NCBI GenBank assembly: GCA_963932145.1
Contig: OZ010580.1
Span: 632,001-696,000, forward strand
Length of the DNA stretch: 64,000 nucleotides
Reading direction: 5' to 3'
Source of the DNA: Acanthosepion lycidas
Taxonomy: Eukaryota > Mollusca > Cephalopoda > Sepiida > Sepiidae
In this document: positions 33,230-46,613 of the stretch, in pieces
How the letters are laid out: each line of letters starts with the position of its first letter
How positions within the stretch are numbered: the first letter of the stretch is position 1
Program-made: the position numbers and the translations under genes
Notes under the pieces: generated by a model
What the model saw: the letters and a program-made list of their open reading frames with translations, nothing else
Databases searched by the model: none
Told to the model about the DNA's origin: nothing

Positions 33230-34330
33230 CAGGAACAGTGACCTTACAGATTCGTCTTTGAATTTTTTCAAGAATCTCTAAATACATAATATTTATATAT
33301 TTATAAATGTGTAAGATTTGTCTAGCATGACACAGTGAACAAATTTCCCTAACAGCAAACCTAGTAATTGATTAAACATAATCTTTCCATTTTATGTCAG
33401 CAGGAAATGTTAGCCCAAAACGGTGCAATGAGTCACTCTACTGGGAGTTACCATCAGCAATGGAAGGCAAAAAAAGGTTCTCTAATAGGGTAGTTTCATT
33501 TTGGAGGTGTTAAAATTAGACACCATTTCTTGCTCCAGTCAACAACAGACTGAAGGTCATTAAGATCAGCTGCTAATTTGACCTTATTGAATCAATCAAA
33601 CTTACTATTAAGACAGAAATAAATAGTTGTGCCTTCAGCATAGATACTGAGTTGAGAATTGATGGCCAGGAATGTCACTGATGAGGATTAGAAATAACAC
33701 AGGTCCAAGGATAGAGACCTGGGAGAAATCCATATTAATGTAAAAAGTCAACTTTCATTTGATAAGATTGAATCAAATCAAAAATATACCCAGAAATATC
33801 ATAACCTTTCAAGTTGCGAAGAAGACAAACATACCAAAACCCTTTCAAAAGCTTTCAAGATATCTAAAGCAACAATCTGAACTTCACCATTATCTAAAGT
33901 TTGATAGACTTTTTCAACAATAATCATTAACACATCAGCAGTTGCTCTAGAGAAGTGAAAGCAATATTGCTTGCCTGTGAGGTGAGATGCTTAACAAATT
34001 TGTAGTTCATTAGAGCCTCTTGTACATTACCAAAAAAAAAATAGAAGACTAATAGGTCAGTAGTAAGAAGGATCAGATAGTTGATCTGAGTTCTTAAAAC
34101 GTTTAAAGAGAACTGAGTTCTTAAAACTAGAACTACAGAAGAGGATTTCCAACAAGCAGAAACGCAAGAAGTAGCAAGGCATTTATTGTAGAGTTTAGAG
34201 AGAACAGGAGCACAATTCTTAAGGACTATTTCTGGAATAGCATCAACTTCACATGCTTTGTAAGGATCCATTTTAGAGATGATAGCAGAAATTATGGATA
34301 GAGTTAGATGCATATCACAGAGTAGAGATT
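33230..34330 (-). pseudogene. CR1/Jockey-like LINE reverse transcriptase relic
   Basis: The minus strand from 34,330 reads KMDPYKACEVDAIPEIVLKN, then LSKLYNKCLATSCVSACWKS, FVKHLTSQA, VYQTLDNGEVQIVALDI, KAFERV, GYDISGYIFDLIQS and finally CHARQI, across several frames. This is the order of CR1/L2/Jockey-clade reverse transcriptases: the LD..KACG.DGIP region, W..S.VVP, motif A with AFD, and the C-terminal repeat near 33,250-33,400 that matches the fragment at 54 kb. The motif A Asp is replaced by Glu. Many stops; long dead. Confidence 0.85.
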
Positions 34331-34599
34331 CAGTTATAAGTCAGGCAAAAATACACAGATCAGTCAAGAGTAGAATTGGATAAGAATTTATCAGCAAATG
34401 ATAACACCTCAGACTGAGTGAAGAGAGGATAGAAGACTTATTCAATTTAACACATTATTACAAAGCCAGCAATAGTCACAAGGACCAAATTTGTTAGATG
34501 CTACATGGTGCCTCATTATGTCAGTTCATGCACAGACATATTATATACATACACACACAAACACTTTATTTTAGGATATTACATCAAAAACATGTAAAA

Positions 34600-34655
34600 A
34601 ATGCTACACAATTGCAGTCATGTTTCAATGCAAATCAACACATCTCATCAGGAGT
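34600..34655 (-). ncRNA. Hammerhead-like motif with intact core
   Basis: On the minus strand: CTGATGA (34,651-34,645), an 18-base segment that can fold as GATG/CATT with further G-U pairs, then GAAA and C (34,626-34,622). A stem III ACATG/TGTGT and the triplet GTA (34,607-34,605) follow. Core bases fit the hammerhead consensus, with A17 before the cut. Stem I is weak (one C-G pair next to the core), so activity is doubtful. The surrounding sequence has AC and TA repeats (34,540 and 34,961). Confidence 0.5.
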
Positions 34656-34957
34656 TAGTAAATAACTGTTGAGTAGAAAATTTATTGAGATTTAAAAGCA
34701 AGATACACCCTCTTTTCACAAGAAAAGGAAGAAAAAGAAAAAGAGTAATAAAGAAAGGAGATGGGAAGGTTGCAGGGTTTGTTTGGTTTTACTGAGATCA
34801 ACCAATCAAAATGACCTACAATAAGTTTAAATAAAGGGAGAAGCAAAAGAAGCATTCATTTGTAAAGAGTCATGATCCACAGATTTCATAGACAGCATCC
34901 AGATGCAACATACAAGCATATGTAAATGGCTACAATATTGTGCATCTCATTTTACAT

Positions 34958-34960
<3 letters not shown>

Positions 34961-35015
<55 letters not shown>
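34961..35015. repeat. (TA)n microsatellite
   Basis: About 27 TA units. Confidence 0.95.
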
Positions 35016-35018
<3 letters not shown>

Positions 35019-35591
35019 AAATTAATTTAAAAATATTTTAAATGTATTTACCCACTTCAAGTAAATATTGAGATCTCAAATCCTGAGTTCTCTTAAGCAG
35101 AATTCGATGAGTATTCCAGATCTTATGAGTATTCCAGATCTTTATTAGATCATTTTTATTAGTTAATTTTTGGTGGACACTAAGTTTTAAGTTATTGTTA
35201 ATGTGTAGTGTAACATATCTTGGAAAGGTAAAGTATTGTTTTCTTCTATTTTATATATAAATTCTATTGTGTTTGACTTTGTTTAGTTTATATACAAGAT
35301 CAGGTAAATCACTACCATGGGGATATAATAGAGTATCATAAATATATCAGAAGTATGTTGACTGTTTATGTAAAATATTTTGGATGCGACCAGATTGAAG
35401 AAATCTAAGAAAATACAGCATCTCTCATTTGTGTACATGCATAGTCACACCAACATAGACAAACTTATTCCAATGAAGTCCTAAAGGACAAAACAGATCA
35501 CACAAAAACTTTTTCCACTTTGTCATATATATATATATTAGTTATTTTTAGTGGATACACATGCTTAATTTGACTTCTTTTTTTTTCTTAA

Positions 35592-35898
35592 CCCCTTTCC
35601 AGGCATAGATGTGTATATATGTTTTTACCAAATGTGTCTTTTTCAAACACAGATAAATAAATACATCCAAAACATAACATTCAAAAACCAGCTACAGATG
35701 CGTTTATATGTTGATCTTGATACTTTTCATGCACTTCTGAGCCTGAAACAAATCCAATTGTCAACTCATATGTCTGTTAGATGTGTTAGCCACTGCTCAG
35801 GTACTTCAAGATGCCTCAGTTTTTTAGTTACTACATTAAAACAAATAAAAAAATTTGTAAATGAAACAGTTTTCCCAAAATAATTGGCAGGGAAGGGG
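35592..35898. mobile_element. piggyBac-like MITE
   Basis: 307 bp between two TTAA sites (35,588-35,591 and 35,899-35,902), the piggyBac target duplication. The ends are CCCCTTTCCAGGCA and, reverse-complemented, CCCCTTCCCTGCCA (11 of 14 match). A 91-codon open frame inside (35,611) has no recognised motif and is probably chance. Confidence 0.7.
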
Positions 35899-36201
35899 TT
35901 AAACAGTGAAATTAATGTCAAGTAGATCAAGAATTCCTACTAATGAAAAATGATCCTCCCAACAGGAATCAAACCTGTATTCCCTTTTACCACCAGGGAA
36001 AACACTCCTTACTAATTAGGCCATGGGTCACTGTCCTGGTGAAGCAAAATGCAATTGCATCACATGAACTTTTTCAAATCTATATCTGCTAGCTTTATTT
36101 TTGTACAAGAGAGTAGTTTCTCTGATGGAAAAAAAGGAATAGTTTTTATTCCTTTCTTTTCACTTTGAGCTAGACCAATTGACATTAATTTCACTGTTTA
36201 A
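35899..36201 (-). repeat. Inverted-repeat element carrying a tRNA-like sequence
   Basis: Perfect 23-bp terminal inverted repeats (35,899-35,921 and 36,179-36,201, starting TTAAACAGTGAAATT) enclose a minus-strand tRNA-like region. Its A-box-like sequence is TGGCCTAATTAGTAAGG (36,023-36,007) and its B-box-like sequence GGTTTGATTCC (35,975-35,965), spaced as in a tRNA. Such boxes drive RNA polymerase III in tRNA-derived SINEs; finding them inside a terminal-inverted-repeat element is less usual. The piggyBac-like MITE sits exactly at its left TTAA. Confidence 0.65.
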
Positions 36202-39200
36202 AAAAATTTTAAATAAAAAGCAAGAATGTCAACTCAAACACGTGTACACTATAAAAATCAAAACATTTATAGGAATAAGAAATAATGTTGAAATTTTTAA
36301 AATTCATCTCAAAAGACACATCAATAATTGAAGAGAAAGAAAGACCTGCCTGGCAGAAAATGTTGATCTTTCAAAGAAGAGATCTGCTCCATTGGTAAGA
36401 GTGACACAACAAATTCTTACCTTTTATAGCTCCCCATTTAAATAAAATATCTACTTGAGTGAAAGTCTCACAGATCATTGACAGTATTACATTCAATCCA
36501 CACAGTGTCCCAGTCTTGAAACTCTTTCACTCTCCTATTAACAAAAGGAAGTGAGCTGTAATGAAGGCCAGATAGCTTTTTTAAAGCAGGCTCTCTTCTT
36601 TTAGGGTATTGGTGCAACACAATCTTCCTGCATTTTAATACTTCCACTTTGCCTTTCTAAAGTCTGTATATTGCAATTCATGCTTAAACATGAATATTTA
36701 CCTCTGCTTTGTTTTCCTTTGGTTCAGCAAACATTCAAAATAACTATTTCATTGCCACAATGTTGGCAGGAAAATTTAAAATCTTTATCCCAATCAAAAA
36801 TATAAAGCTTTACATTTTTAATAGTCACACACAAACACAATTCTGCATAATTTGTTTTAAATTAACTAAACAAATTATTCGTCAAATTAAATTCATTTAA
36901 CAAAAATAAAATTCATATTTAAATTGAATTATGTCCATTTCTTAGTAAGTTATTAAAAGTTACACAGAGCAATGGAGGTGAGGAGTAGTAATCAGGCCAG
37001 ATGATGGAATTAACAAGAATTCAAACTGTTCACTTGACACTAACCCTTTTTTATTAAAAGTATAAAACTATCTCTATATTTATACTTTGTTCCATCAACT
37101 TATCTCTTAACAAATCTTGACATTGTTACCATGAATGTTGACAGAGAAAGCAATTCAGATGCTACAATTATAAAGAGGTTAGATAAAATAATAAGACAAT
37201 AAAAGACATTTTGATTTTCTTAATATTTGATTTTATTATGTAAATTACAAAAATTACACAATTAAAATTGATAAAAATTTTGTCTATTCACATCATCCCC
37301 CTACCCACTCCCCATCCTTCCAGCAACAAAAACAAAAAAAAAATATTCAAATCTTGCAAAAAGGCTTTTGAAGCTTTTCACAACACAATTTTTTTTTCTT
37401 GACTTGAAGAAAATGAAAAAGTTATTTTATGTGTACAGTACTCAATTGTAAGTGCCACACACACAGTTTGATTTGATGAGAGATAAAATGCCCAATATTT
37501 TTGACATTGTGAATGACATTTACTTTCTACAATGAATAAAAGTCAAACTAAGAAAAAATAATTAGCTGATCTCAAAATGAATAAAGTGGATTTTCAATGT
37601 TATCACAAAAATGAAGCATCATTTTAACAGCATGTAATAAGTAAGCTTTTTATTCATTAGAATTGAAGTTTTGGTGATATTTATAGAAGTAGAACTACCG
37701 AAACCTTTTTCTTTAAGAGCCTTCCTCTTTATTTTTTAGAAAGCTTTATTCTGAGATGAAACTATTTTTCCCAAACTACATAGTAGATTAACTTACCCAA
37801 TTTGTGATGATTTTTTTCTCAAGAATAAACAGAACGCCTTACATCTTACATTTTAGAAATGAGTTTAAGCAGCCATTGAATCTTTTGTGTGTGTTGTGTG
37901 TGTGTGTGTGTGGCATTTACATATATTTGTATAATCCACTAAAAGGGTTTTGACTTGTAAAAATTTGTTTATAAGCTTCAGGAATAATAGTTCATAAAAA
38001 AAGAAAACTGACACCCAAAATATTTTAACATATAATCAAATATTTGATTGCCAAACAAAAATTGAGCATCGTGTTGTTAATCTTCAGAAGATCAAAACTA
38101 GAATTGACTGTCATTTTATTCTTACAAATAACCAAGTCACACAGTTTTCATATTCTGGAAATAAACACAGAAACATTAACAAAAAAATTGTTAATTTGTT
38201 TGTTCTAGCAAATATTCAATTATGCACAAATGTTTTATGGTCTTATAATTTTTTAGAATTGTTCAACAGAATTATACAACACAAAAAAACAAGATTTTGA
38301 TATGCTTTTTTTTTCTTTTTACTTTCCATCCACCAATAAATCCTTTACAATCAAGATTCACCTATAACTGATGATCATAAATTTGATACAACATGGTCAG
38401 GTAATGATTTGTCAAGTAAAACATCTTTTGAAACCAGATCCCAAAATGTAGATGGCTGAAATCAGCTGCCCCAAAATCCTTACAAAATGGCTTGAACAGA
38501 TTTTATAGATCAGAGTTCAACATTCATAAAATGTTTAGGCCCATATTTGAGACAAATGGATGAAATTCTCCATTTGTACCTCAAAGAAAGTAAGTTTTTT
38601 GATAATCATACAATAAAATTTTCTTCCTTACACACACAAATAGGCCCTAAGCCAGATTTGCTTAATATTTGAATATGAGCATTGACTTGGAAAACAGAGT
38701 CTGTTTCATTCTCTCTCTCACACACATACACACACGAAAAGATATTATTTTTAAGAAAATATTATCATTCAACGTTTTTTCTAAAAAAAAAAAAAAAAAA
38801 AAAAAATGCAGTTGAGTCATAAAAGCTTAAATTGTTCCACAGCTAATAAGTCTTATTATAAATAATGACAGTAGCAAAACATTTAACTGTTGCAAATATT
38901 TAAAAAGAATCAAGATTAAGTCTTCTATTTGGTCCACATTTGTGCAGAATGCCAAATTAGTTGAAATGTGTGACATTTTGTGGCAAGGGCCCCATAACAA
39001 ATATGACTTGAACCCTGTGAGAAATCAATCCTTTTGAAATATTATCAGTTTTCTAAAGTACACAATTTCCTGACAATTTATTAAACATTTAATAAGACAG
39101 CTTTGATTAAAATCCTTAAAGAGCTTAGTTGTTAATCAGGCCTTTTTTTCACATAGACAGATGCCTATTACTGATTCTTTAAAGGTCAAATTGAAAGGTC

Positions 39201-39723
39201 ACAACTTTTCACCAACAAAACTAAATTATAGAAAGTAAAAGTTTATTTCAATTTCTAACACCATTCAAACAATTCCAGACTAAAGAATTTAAATTGGAAA
39301 TTTTGGAGATGATTTGGTGCACAAGAATTTGGAGATAAGCTAACAAAAAACTTTTGTCAGGTGTCCAATCAGTCATTACTGAGGATTATAGAGAGACTTA
39401 CACAGCATCACTCTCGTCACTGTCTGCCATCATGTCATGCCAGTAACAAGACCTTAGTCAAGATGATACACAATATAGGGACAAGTGAATTTATGCCTTT
39501 GCCTAGGAAACAGTAAAAGTGACATCAAAAAGCTAAAATCAGAATTTTGACTCAACCAATTTCAAGTTGCTACCAACTGTGAGCCACTCTGTGCCTCTTG
39601 GCAGAAGGAAACAACAAAACTTATTAAAAAGCAGAATTCCATCTTGATGTTACATTCAAGAGAAATTCCTCTCCAGGCCAAATCTTGAACCCAGTGAGGT
39701 AGTGGGATTCAAGTGAACCTAAT
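36202..39723. other. No recognised gene; simple repeats only
   Basis: AT-rich sequence with a (GT) run at about 37,890-37,912, AC-rich spots near 38,720 and an A run at 38,787-38,806. No transposon or coding match was recognised. It might include distal 3' UTR of the PAQR3-like gene, but no evidence fixes that. Confidence 0.4.
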
Positions 39724-39850
39724 ATCATGAACCAGTTGGTTAGAACACAGGACTGAGTGTAGGAGTCTTAGGTTCCAACCAGGGAAGATTCATTTGTACT
39801 GATGTGTCCTAGACATCAGCAGTCACAACCAGGCACTGAAAAGAACCCTG
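39724..39850 (+). repeat. tRNA-derived SINE-like sequence
   Basis: A-box-like ACCAGTTGGTTAGAAC (39,730-39,745) and B-box-like AGGTTCCAACC (39,770-39,780), 24 bp apart, then about 70 bp of non-tRNA sequence. This is the layout of a tRNA-derived SINE head. It cannot be a functional tRNA because no acceptor stem closes around it. Confidence 0.6.
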
Positions 39851-42617
39851 ATTATCAGTTTCATTTTTCAAAGCTATTTACAACTGCACCAATTCATATT
39901 ACAACCCCTACATGGGTTATTTTTATGCATAGTCCAGAAAAAATAGATAAGATCAAGTTTGCTTAATTTTAAATTGTAACCGTAAAATGTCATGTCAGCT
40001 GTAGTAATGAAAAATATGTCAATCACATTGATTTGCCAGTGAATCAGGCAAATTACTCTTATATAATTGCCAATTGTTTTGTTTTTGTTTTTTTAAGAGA
40101 AAAAAATAGTCACTAATTATTCTTATAAATTTGAAGTTTTCACTGAAAATGAAATGAAGGAAGTTTATTAACCAAAAAAGATGTTTTATAATTCCAAATA
40201 TCCCAAGATGCTGATAATTCCAGCTGTGAGTCAAACATTATCAATTCAAAATGATTTAAAGCTTAGCAGTCAAAACAACTGGTAGCTGTGAACAATCCAA
40301 GCCAAACTAAATTATCTGTGTTGTAGATACTCACATCTGGATTAAAAAGATTAATGAGAACACAGAAATATATTTCACAAGAGTTCATAGAGTTTACAAA
40401 TATTAAACTGATTGCTAAAAGCAAAGGCTTTTTGCAAAAGTTGAAAATAAGACTTTTCTTCAAAGTGTCACTAATTCAGCATTTAAAAATGAACATGCTT
40501 TTGAGAGAATAACTTAAGTGATGAGAATTTAAAACTAATTCCTTTCCACAATTTTGTGTGCTTGCTTTTTCAATGCATACTTTTATCTATAAGAAACAAA
40601 ATCTGTTGGGATTGCCCATATAATAAATAATATATGAATTATCCCCAGAAATAAAAATTACATTTAAGGTCATTACAGAAATTGATTGGTGAATGATATT
40701 TAACACTAATGTGAAATAAAAAACTTCACCAATAAAGTGAAAACTTTTTATTAGATGGAAAAAACAAACAAACAATGGCAGGTGATTTTTTTTTAAACAG
40801 TGGATAGTTCATATTAAATGGACTGATTTTACTGAAGAATTATAAACCAAGTTGGATATATAGATCAATATAAATATAGACTGTTTAACATATTGATCAG
40901 ATTTCTATAAAGAAAAAAAAGTTTAAGATAGAAATTTTGGAAGACTGTTTCACCAATCTTGTAACTGGGGAGTTTCAGCCTTCCTACCTGGAAAATCATC
41001 AAAATTACAGCTTTTTTCTGGGCACAAATAGCAATTACTGGCACCGGTAAGAAATATGAACCCCCACCTCAGAATCATGCAACATATGGAGATCTCACCC
41101 TTCTCTGCATGCCACATACAAGAATAAGAAATTAAAAAAATTTCTCAATGACAAATAATCAACTATTAAAAAAAATAAAAAAGATTGATACACAGATGTT
41201 AACTAAACAATGAAAGAGTCCAAAGTAAATTGGACGGCCTTTTTACAGAGTCTGCTTAAGATGAAAATAATTTTACAAAACAATCTTTTTATGGTGAAAG
41301 AAAATTGAAACAATACATTAGGAATATTGTTTATCATTTCAAAAATGTTATGCTTCATTTAAAACATTTTTTATTTGTGAGAAAAAAATTTATTTGACAT
41401 TAGTGAAAATAATGAAGCTTGAAAATTTGCACTTCAGTGAAAGAAATCTACAATTTGCTTATTTCAGCTCAGATTCATGAACAATGAAAGTACTAGACTT
41501 TGAATTTGAATGATTCCAGAGAATTCTACACACAAATCTTAATCTCTTTGTTAATGTTTTCTTCTTGGAAATATAAAACAATTTTCAAATAAATAAATGT
41601 AAAACAAATGATTAGGATCTGTAAATGAAACAAATTAGAATGTCAGTCAAAAGAAAAGCCTTACAACTCAGGTTTATTATAAATTTTAGTAAAGATTTAG
41701 CCTACAAGGCTAAAAATGAATGTAGTGTAAATATTTGTTAAGAACAAGAAATAATTGGATTAGAAGTTAGAAAAAATAAAAAGCTAGAAATAATAGAAAA
41801 TCTTTTAAAACTTTCAAAATGTTTTCTCTTAAGTCATAGTCATCTATTTAGAGAATTTGAGACTAACCATCTGATGAGAGGGGTGCTTCTGTATTTCCAG
41901 AAGAGGTGGAGGATCAATTATTCAGACATACCGGAATTAACAATTCAGTTGTGACTTTATACATGAGTATATATATATATATATATATATATATTGTATG
42001 AAAACATACATTTCAGGCTTCTAAATGCTATTAGAGTTTAGTTTCTAAAAGACAGTAGCTGACATTTCATTATTTGGCCTTGACATCATGGAAAATTCAC
42101 AACTGAAATATCCATAGATCCTATTAAATCTGAATTTGAAAATAACTGGCTATATAAAACGATTACTTATTTCATACAGAAAAATGCTGCCTGTATCTAA
42201 TTGAATATGACAATACAATCACTGCCAATGTAGATTTTGATGAATCAGATAGGATTTCTTAGCTTGGAAAACTCAAATAGATTTTTTTATAAATTTGATT
42301 TTTACTTGAAAATTGATATTTCTTAAAAACTAGCATTAGATCAAAATTCTAAATAATCCAAGGGAGGTAACTTTAAATCCTTATTGTGAAATAAAAGAAG
42401 TAAAATGGAACAATTTCTAGACATTTGAGAATAAATATTTCAATATAAATTTCATTGGGCAATGCATCCATTTTTCTTTTATGATTGTAAAAAATTTCTT
42501 TGATTCTTTCATGTAAATAAATTAAAATTGAGACAGAAATTAAATCTTTTTGCAAAATCTTCATTTTAAAAATCTTCACATAGTCTTTTATATAAAAGCA
42601 GATAGACAAGTTAGTGC

Positions 42618-42655
<38 letters not shown>

Positions 42656-44515
42656 GTTTAAAATTTGCTATATTTATAGAAGAATGTTTCTCCTATATCA
42701 GAGATAGTGTTTGTCTGAAGATCACCAGTCAAACAGTGTTAATTTCTATGTACATACTGTCCCTCTCCTCTCTTCAATATATACACACAGACACAAACTC
42801 ATTTATCTATTTGTTGTTATGCACACAGAAGCCACTCAATTTAGAGCTACCAAATTTAGGAGTTAAGCAAAGTTATAAAGAGAAAATGAAAGATTTGTGG
42901 GTAAAACATTCCTAATCAAGATATTTGATAATTTATCAGTCTTTTCTTACCTTAAAGTGAATGTGAATTATTTTAAATTAAAAATGTGTCTAATGTCTTT
43001 AAATAAATATTTATAAATACCAAAATCCTAATTCTTCGCTGAAATAACAAAGAGTCTTTTTATGCATTTAATCTGTTCATAAAGAATGACTTACTGACTC
43101 TTCTACTTGAGACGTCATCATGATTCGGGGGTTCAAATTACACAACATTTATGCAATCATTGTCAATCAAAACTGTCACAAAACATGGCTTCTTACACCT
43201 TTTGGAATGATACTAAACAAAAAGAAATAGTCTTAACAAAAACAAGTCTGTATTGTGTCAGATGTATCACAGTTGAAATTTGAAATTAAGAAATTATAAA
43301 ATTTAGACTAGTCTTCTCCCCACTGCTGTTTCTGTCAATATGTTTCAACCAATGTGTTCTTTGATGTTCCTGAAATGTATAATTCATCCAATAAAGTCCT
43401 TTTTAGAGAATTCAAGATCTGGGTGCCAAAAACATATTGGTCTATTGAGGACAAATTTTTTTTTTTTTTTTTGCTGCCTGCAGAAATCTTTGACACTCAG
43501 ATCAAGAACCATCTACAAAAAATAGAAAAAATATTAAAAATGAATTCTACCCCTCAAAAAGATTGAACCACACTTCAGTAGAAACATAGCAACAAAAATA
43601 GTAAGGATGAGGATATCGGTTCCAACAACTCATCAAACAATGAAAGAAAAAAAATGAAAAATCTTACACCAAAGATTTTTCATTTTTTTTTTTTTTTTTT
43701 TTTCACTCATTTTTTTTTTCATAAATAATTTTCTTTCATTTCACTTTGGAATTACCAGATTTCCCTACCATAAAATGGAAGATTCCTTTTCCCCAAGAAA
43801 ATGCAGAAGTCAATTCAATTGCAACTCATGTGTAGGAAGTCACTCTTCATACACAATACATTATTACTGAATAAAAAATTACAATTAACATTTTATCAAT
43901 ATTATTGCTCAATATCATTGACATAGTAAATTAAAATGTCTACAATTTGGTAAAGCTTTGAAGATTTTTGCTTGAAAACAAAGCAGTTTAACTATATTTT
44001 GATATTGTGCATTATATTGCACATTTTTTCATATTGTGCAGAAATATTGATCAATTAAAGCCATTTATAAGATATTTAAAAATATTTAAGTAGGTGATAG
44101 AAAGAGAAAAAATTCTTTATAAATTAAATATATTAATAAAGTCAATAAGTTTATAATTAAAAAAGACATTTTTTACGTTTTAGCATCTTTAATTTTTCTT
44201 ATTTAAATATCAAATTTGAATTTTTAACAATTGAAGTGTTTGATATTGATTTCTGTAAAAGTTTGGTTCAATGAAACAAAACTGAGCCCAAAAATGGTGG
44301 AAAAGTTAACACATGAAAAAAATACATCATTAACAAATGGAGGCATTTTCTAGTTTCTCCAAAAATTTTTTCTTAAATCAACATTATTTGTTTTGGTGAT
44401 TCACCTTGAGAGAAAGTAAAACTACCATTTTATGTGAGAAAGAAAATTTTAAAATTACATAATATAATCAAGAATAAAGAAATTTGTTCACGGGCAGCCA
44501 ACAGCCAACACTGGG
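39851..44515. other. Possible 3' UTR of the PAQR3-like gene and intergenic DNA
   Basis: Downstream of the PAQR3-like stop codon (minus strand). Few transposon traces, (TA)n at 41,969-41,994, and T runs at 43,449 and 43,687. Several minus-strand AATAAA signals are present (for example near 41,370, 41,390 and 40,745), so the UTR end cannot be chosen from sequence alone. Confidence 0.35.
42621..42785 (+). repeat. (TA)n with adjoining element (copy e) and hammerhead-like half-motif
   Basis: A TA run (42,621-42,652) is followed by GTTTAAAATTTGCTATATTT, nearly as in copy d at 29.36 kb. Then CTGAAGA, a short stem, CAAAC (for GAAAC) and later ACTGTC that could pair with ACAGT to form stem III. Stem I was not found. 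Confidence 0.5.
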
Positions 44516-44640
44516 TCATTTGCAAACATTGGATGTTCGATATTCAAGAACTTCTAGGTAGGATTTTCGCCACCAAATTAAAGATAAAAAGATGAAAATG
44601 TGCCAAATTTGGTGACTTGCTCCCACAATGTCAAAATAAC
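44516..44640 (-). CDS. PAQR3-like receptor, last exon
   Basis: Acceptor ATTTCAG before 44,640; ends at TGA 44,518-44,516. It codes YFDIVGASHQIWH, then FIFLSLIWWRKSYLEV and a short tail ending NVCK. HQIWH is the HxxxH of transmembrane helix 7 in PAQR proteins, which with a histidine in helix 2 binds zinc. The codon split with the previous exon gives Gly. The length and position of the C-terminus agree with PAQR3. Confidence 0.9.
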
Positions 44641-44819
44641 CTGAAATTGTAACAAAAAAAAAAAATCAATTAACCAAAGATGACTTCCTATTTGCATTTC
44701 ACACAACTAAATGACAACAATCTTAAAGCAATTAATATTTAATGTGGAGCATTAAAAAGAAAAATGTAAATACAAACACAATCTTTTCTAATAGTTACAG
44801 CTAAAATGTGATAACTTAC

Positions 44820-44910
44820 CAGGAGACAATCTCTCTGGAAAATGGAAAAGGTAGAAAAAAATAGCACCAAGTCCAATTAAATACATATAAACCAATTTGG
44901 GAATGAAAAC
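44820..44910 (-). CDS. PAQR3-like receptor, exon 4 of those seen
   Basis: 91 nt, phase 0 to phase 1; acceptor TTTTTAG, donor GTAAGT. It codes VFIPKLVYMYLIGLGAIFF and YLFHFPERLSPG: helix 6 followed by the FPER..PG loop that is characteristic of the PAQR family. Confidence 0.9.
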
Positions 44911-46613
44911 CTAAAAAGAGAAAAATGAGTTACTTTTATCAACAAAGAAACTCTAACAACAATAGAATACAAAGACATTTTAATATAATAAATTGCCATG
45001 AAGCTCTTAAATTGAGTTTATGTCTTAAGTTCCTGACCAGCAAAGTCTCAGACAAAACACTTTATTTATTACAAACAAAACCTTTAGTGATTTTTTTTTT
45101 CTTTTTTCAAGGTGAGTTTACTCATGAGCAACATCCAAATGAGACAAAGAAATCAAACTAAATCCTTTTTAGAAAGTGACTGTTTCCAAAACTTGTTATG
45201 AAAAGATTGTTACTTCCACTGATGCCTTACACAATTTACTTCTTTCTGTGAACTGTTAGATAAAAATAAAGCTCTAACCCCAAAGACAGTGTCTATTCTT
45301 AAATGAATTGCTGAAGGAAATTCTTTGTATGCTTTAAGCAATTCAAGATACAGACTTTACAAATTTTAAATTCCATGAAAAATACATTTGGCAATTTATA
45401 ATGTCCTTATCCAATGAAATATGTATATCTGTTGAAATAAATTTATAACTAATTATATGAAGAATTTTCCTTATTATTTATATTGTATATCTCATCATGG
45501 ATTTAACTTTTTAGTATTTTTAAATTATACACACAAAACATCTTTCACAAATAGAAAAAAGGGGAACAGCACAATGCTTTCTAAGTATATCTGGGAAATT
45601 AAAAACAAAATGCACATCTCACCAAAAATATCTTGGAAAATAAGGATAAGATCATCAGCCAACAACAACCAATCAAAAACTTGCAAACTCTACTTGGAGG
45701 AAAAAATAGCTTTTATTACCTTCCCAGACCAAAATAAATTATTAAATAAAAGATCTGAGCTCATCTAAAAATGCAGACATGAAAACAAATTTTTACTATG
45801 TTACTTAAAAATCGAAAACGGAAAAAATAAAATAAAATAAAAATAAACAAACAAAATGACAACAAAATAAGCAAAATAAATTAACCCAAACAAATTACCA
45901 AATCACACCTGTTAGAATAGACAAAATAGAATAAAAACAATCAGAAACAAAATCAATGAACCCAAATAAAGTAAATAATAAACAAATTAGCAAACCATTA
46001 TGACCAAAATATTAGCTTGACTATAAAAATCAAACCAAAAATTGGACAGAAAAATAGCTATAACAGTTATATAACAATAAAAGAAAAAAAAATACAATGT
46101 TACTTAAAAACCGAAAAGAGAAAATATACAGTATAACAAATAAATAATAACAAGTAAAATAAATTGACTTAAATTCATCCAAATAAACTAACAAACTGAT
46201 CCCGATAAACTAACCGTTAGAAAAACAAATAAAGGTAATCAATCCAAATAAATACATGAAGTAATAAACAAATTAAAAACTGTTCCCACTAAAATAATAG
46301 TTAGAATAAACTACAACAATCAACCCCAAAATTGAATAAATAGCTTTATCTTCCCAAAACAAAACAAAACTATTAAATAAGCAATATAAGCAAATTTTCA
46401 CTATGTTAATAAAAACACAGATTAAAATAAAATAAAAATATAATTAAATATATAAGATAAGAAATAAAAATAAAAAAATAAAAACAAGCAAAATAATTTA
46501 ACCCAAATAAATAAATAAACGACTTCCAGTAAAATAACTGCCAAAATAGACTACCCACAATGCACCACTGAGCCATATATATATAAATAGCCGAGAAAAA
46601 TAACGGCACTCAT
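44911..46613. other. PAQR3-like intron, 3' part
   Basis: AT-rich. 45,780-46,510 is extraordinarily A-rich on the plus strand, with repeated AAATAAA-type words. No gene is seen. Confidence 0.5.

Noticed and set aside
33670-33690. CTGATGA followed by GAAAT as a hammerhead candidate
   Set aside because: It lies inside the CR1-like relic, in coding-derived sequence, and no stems can be drawn.
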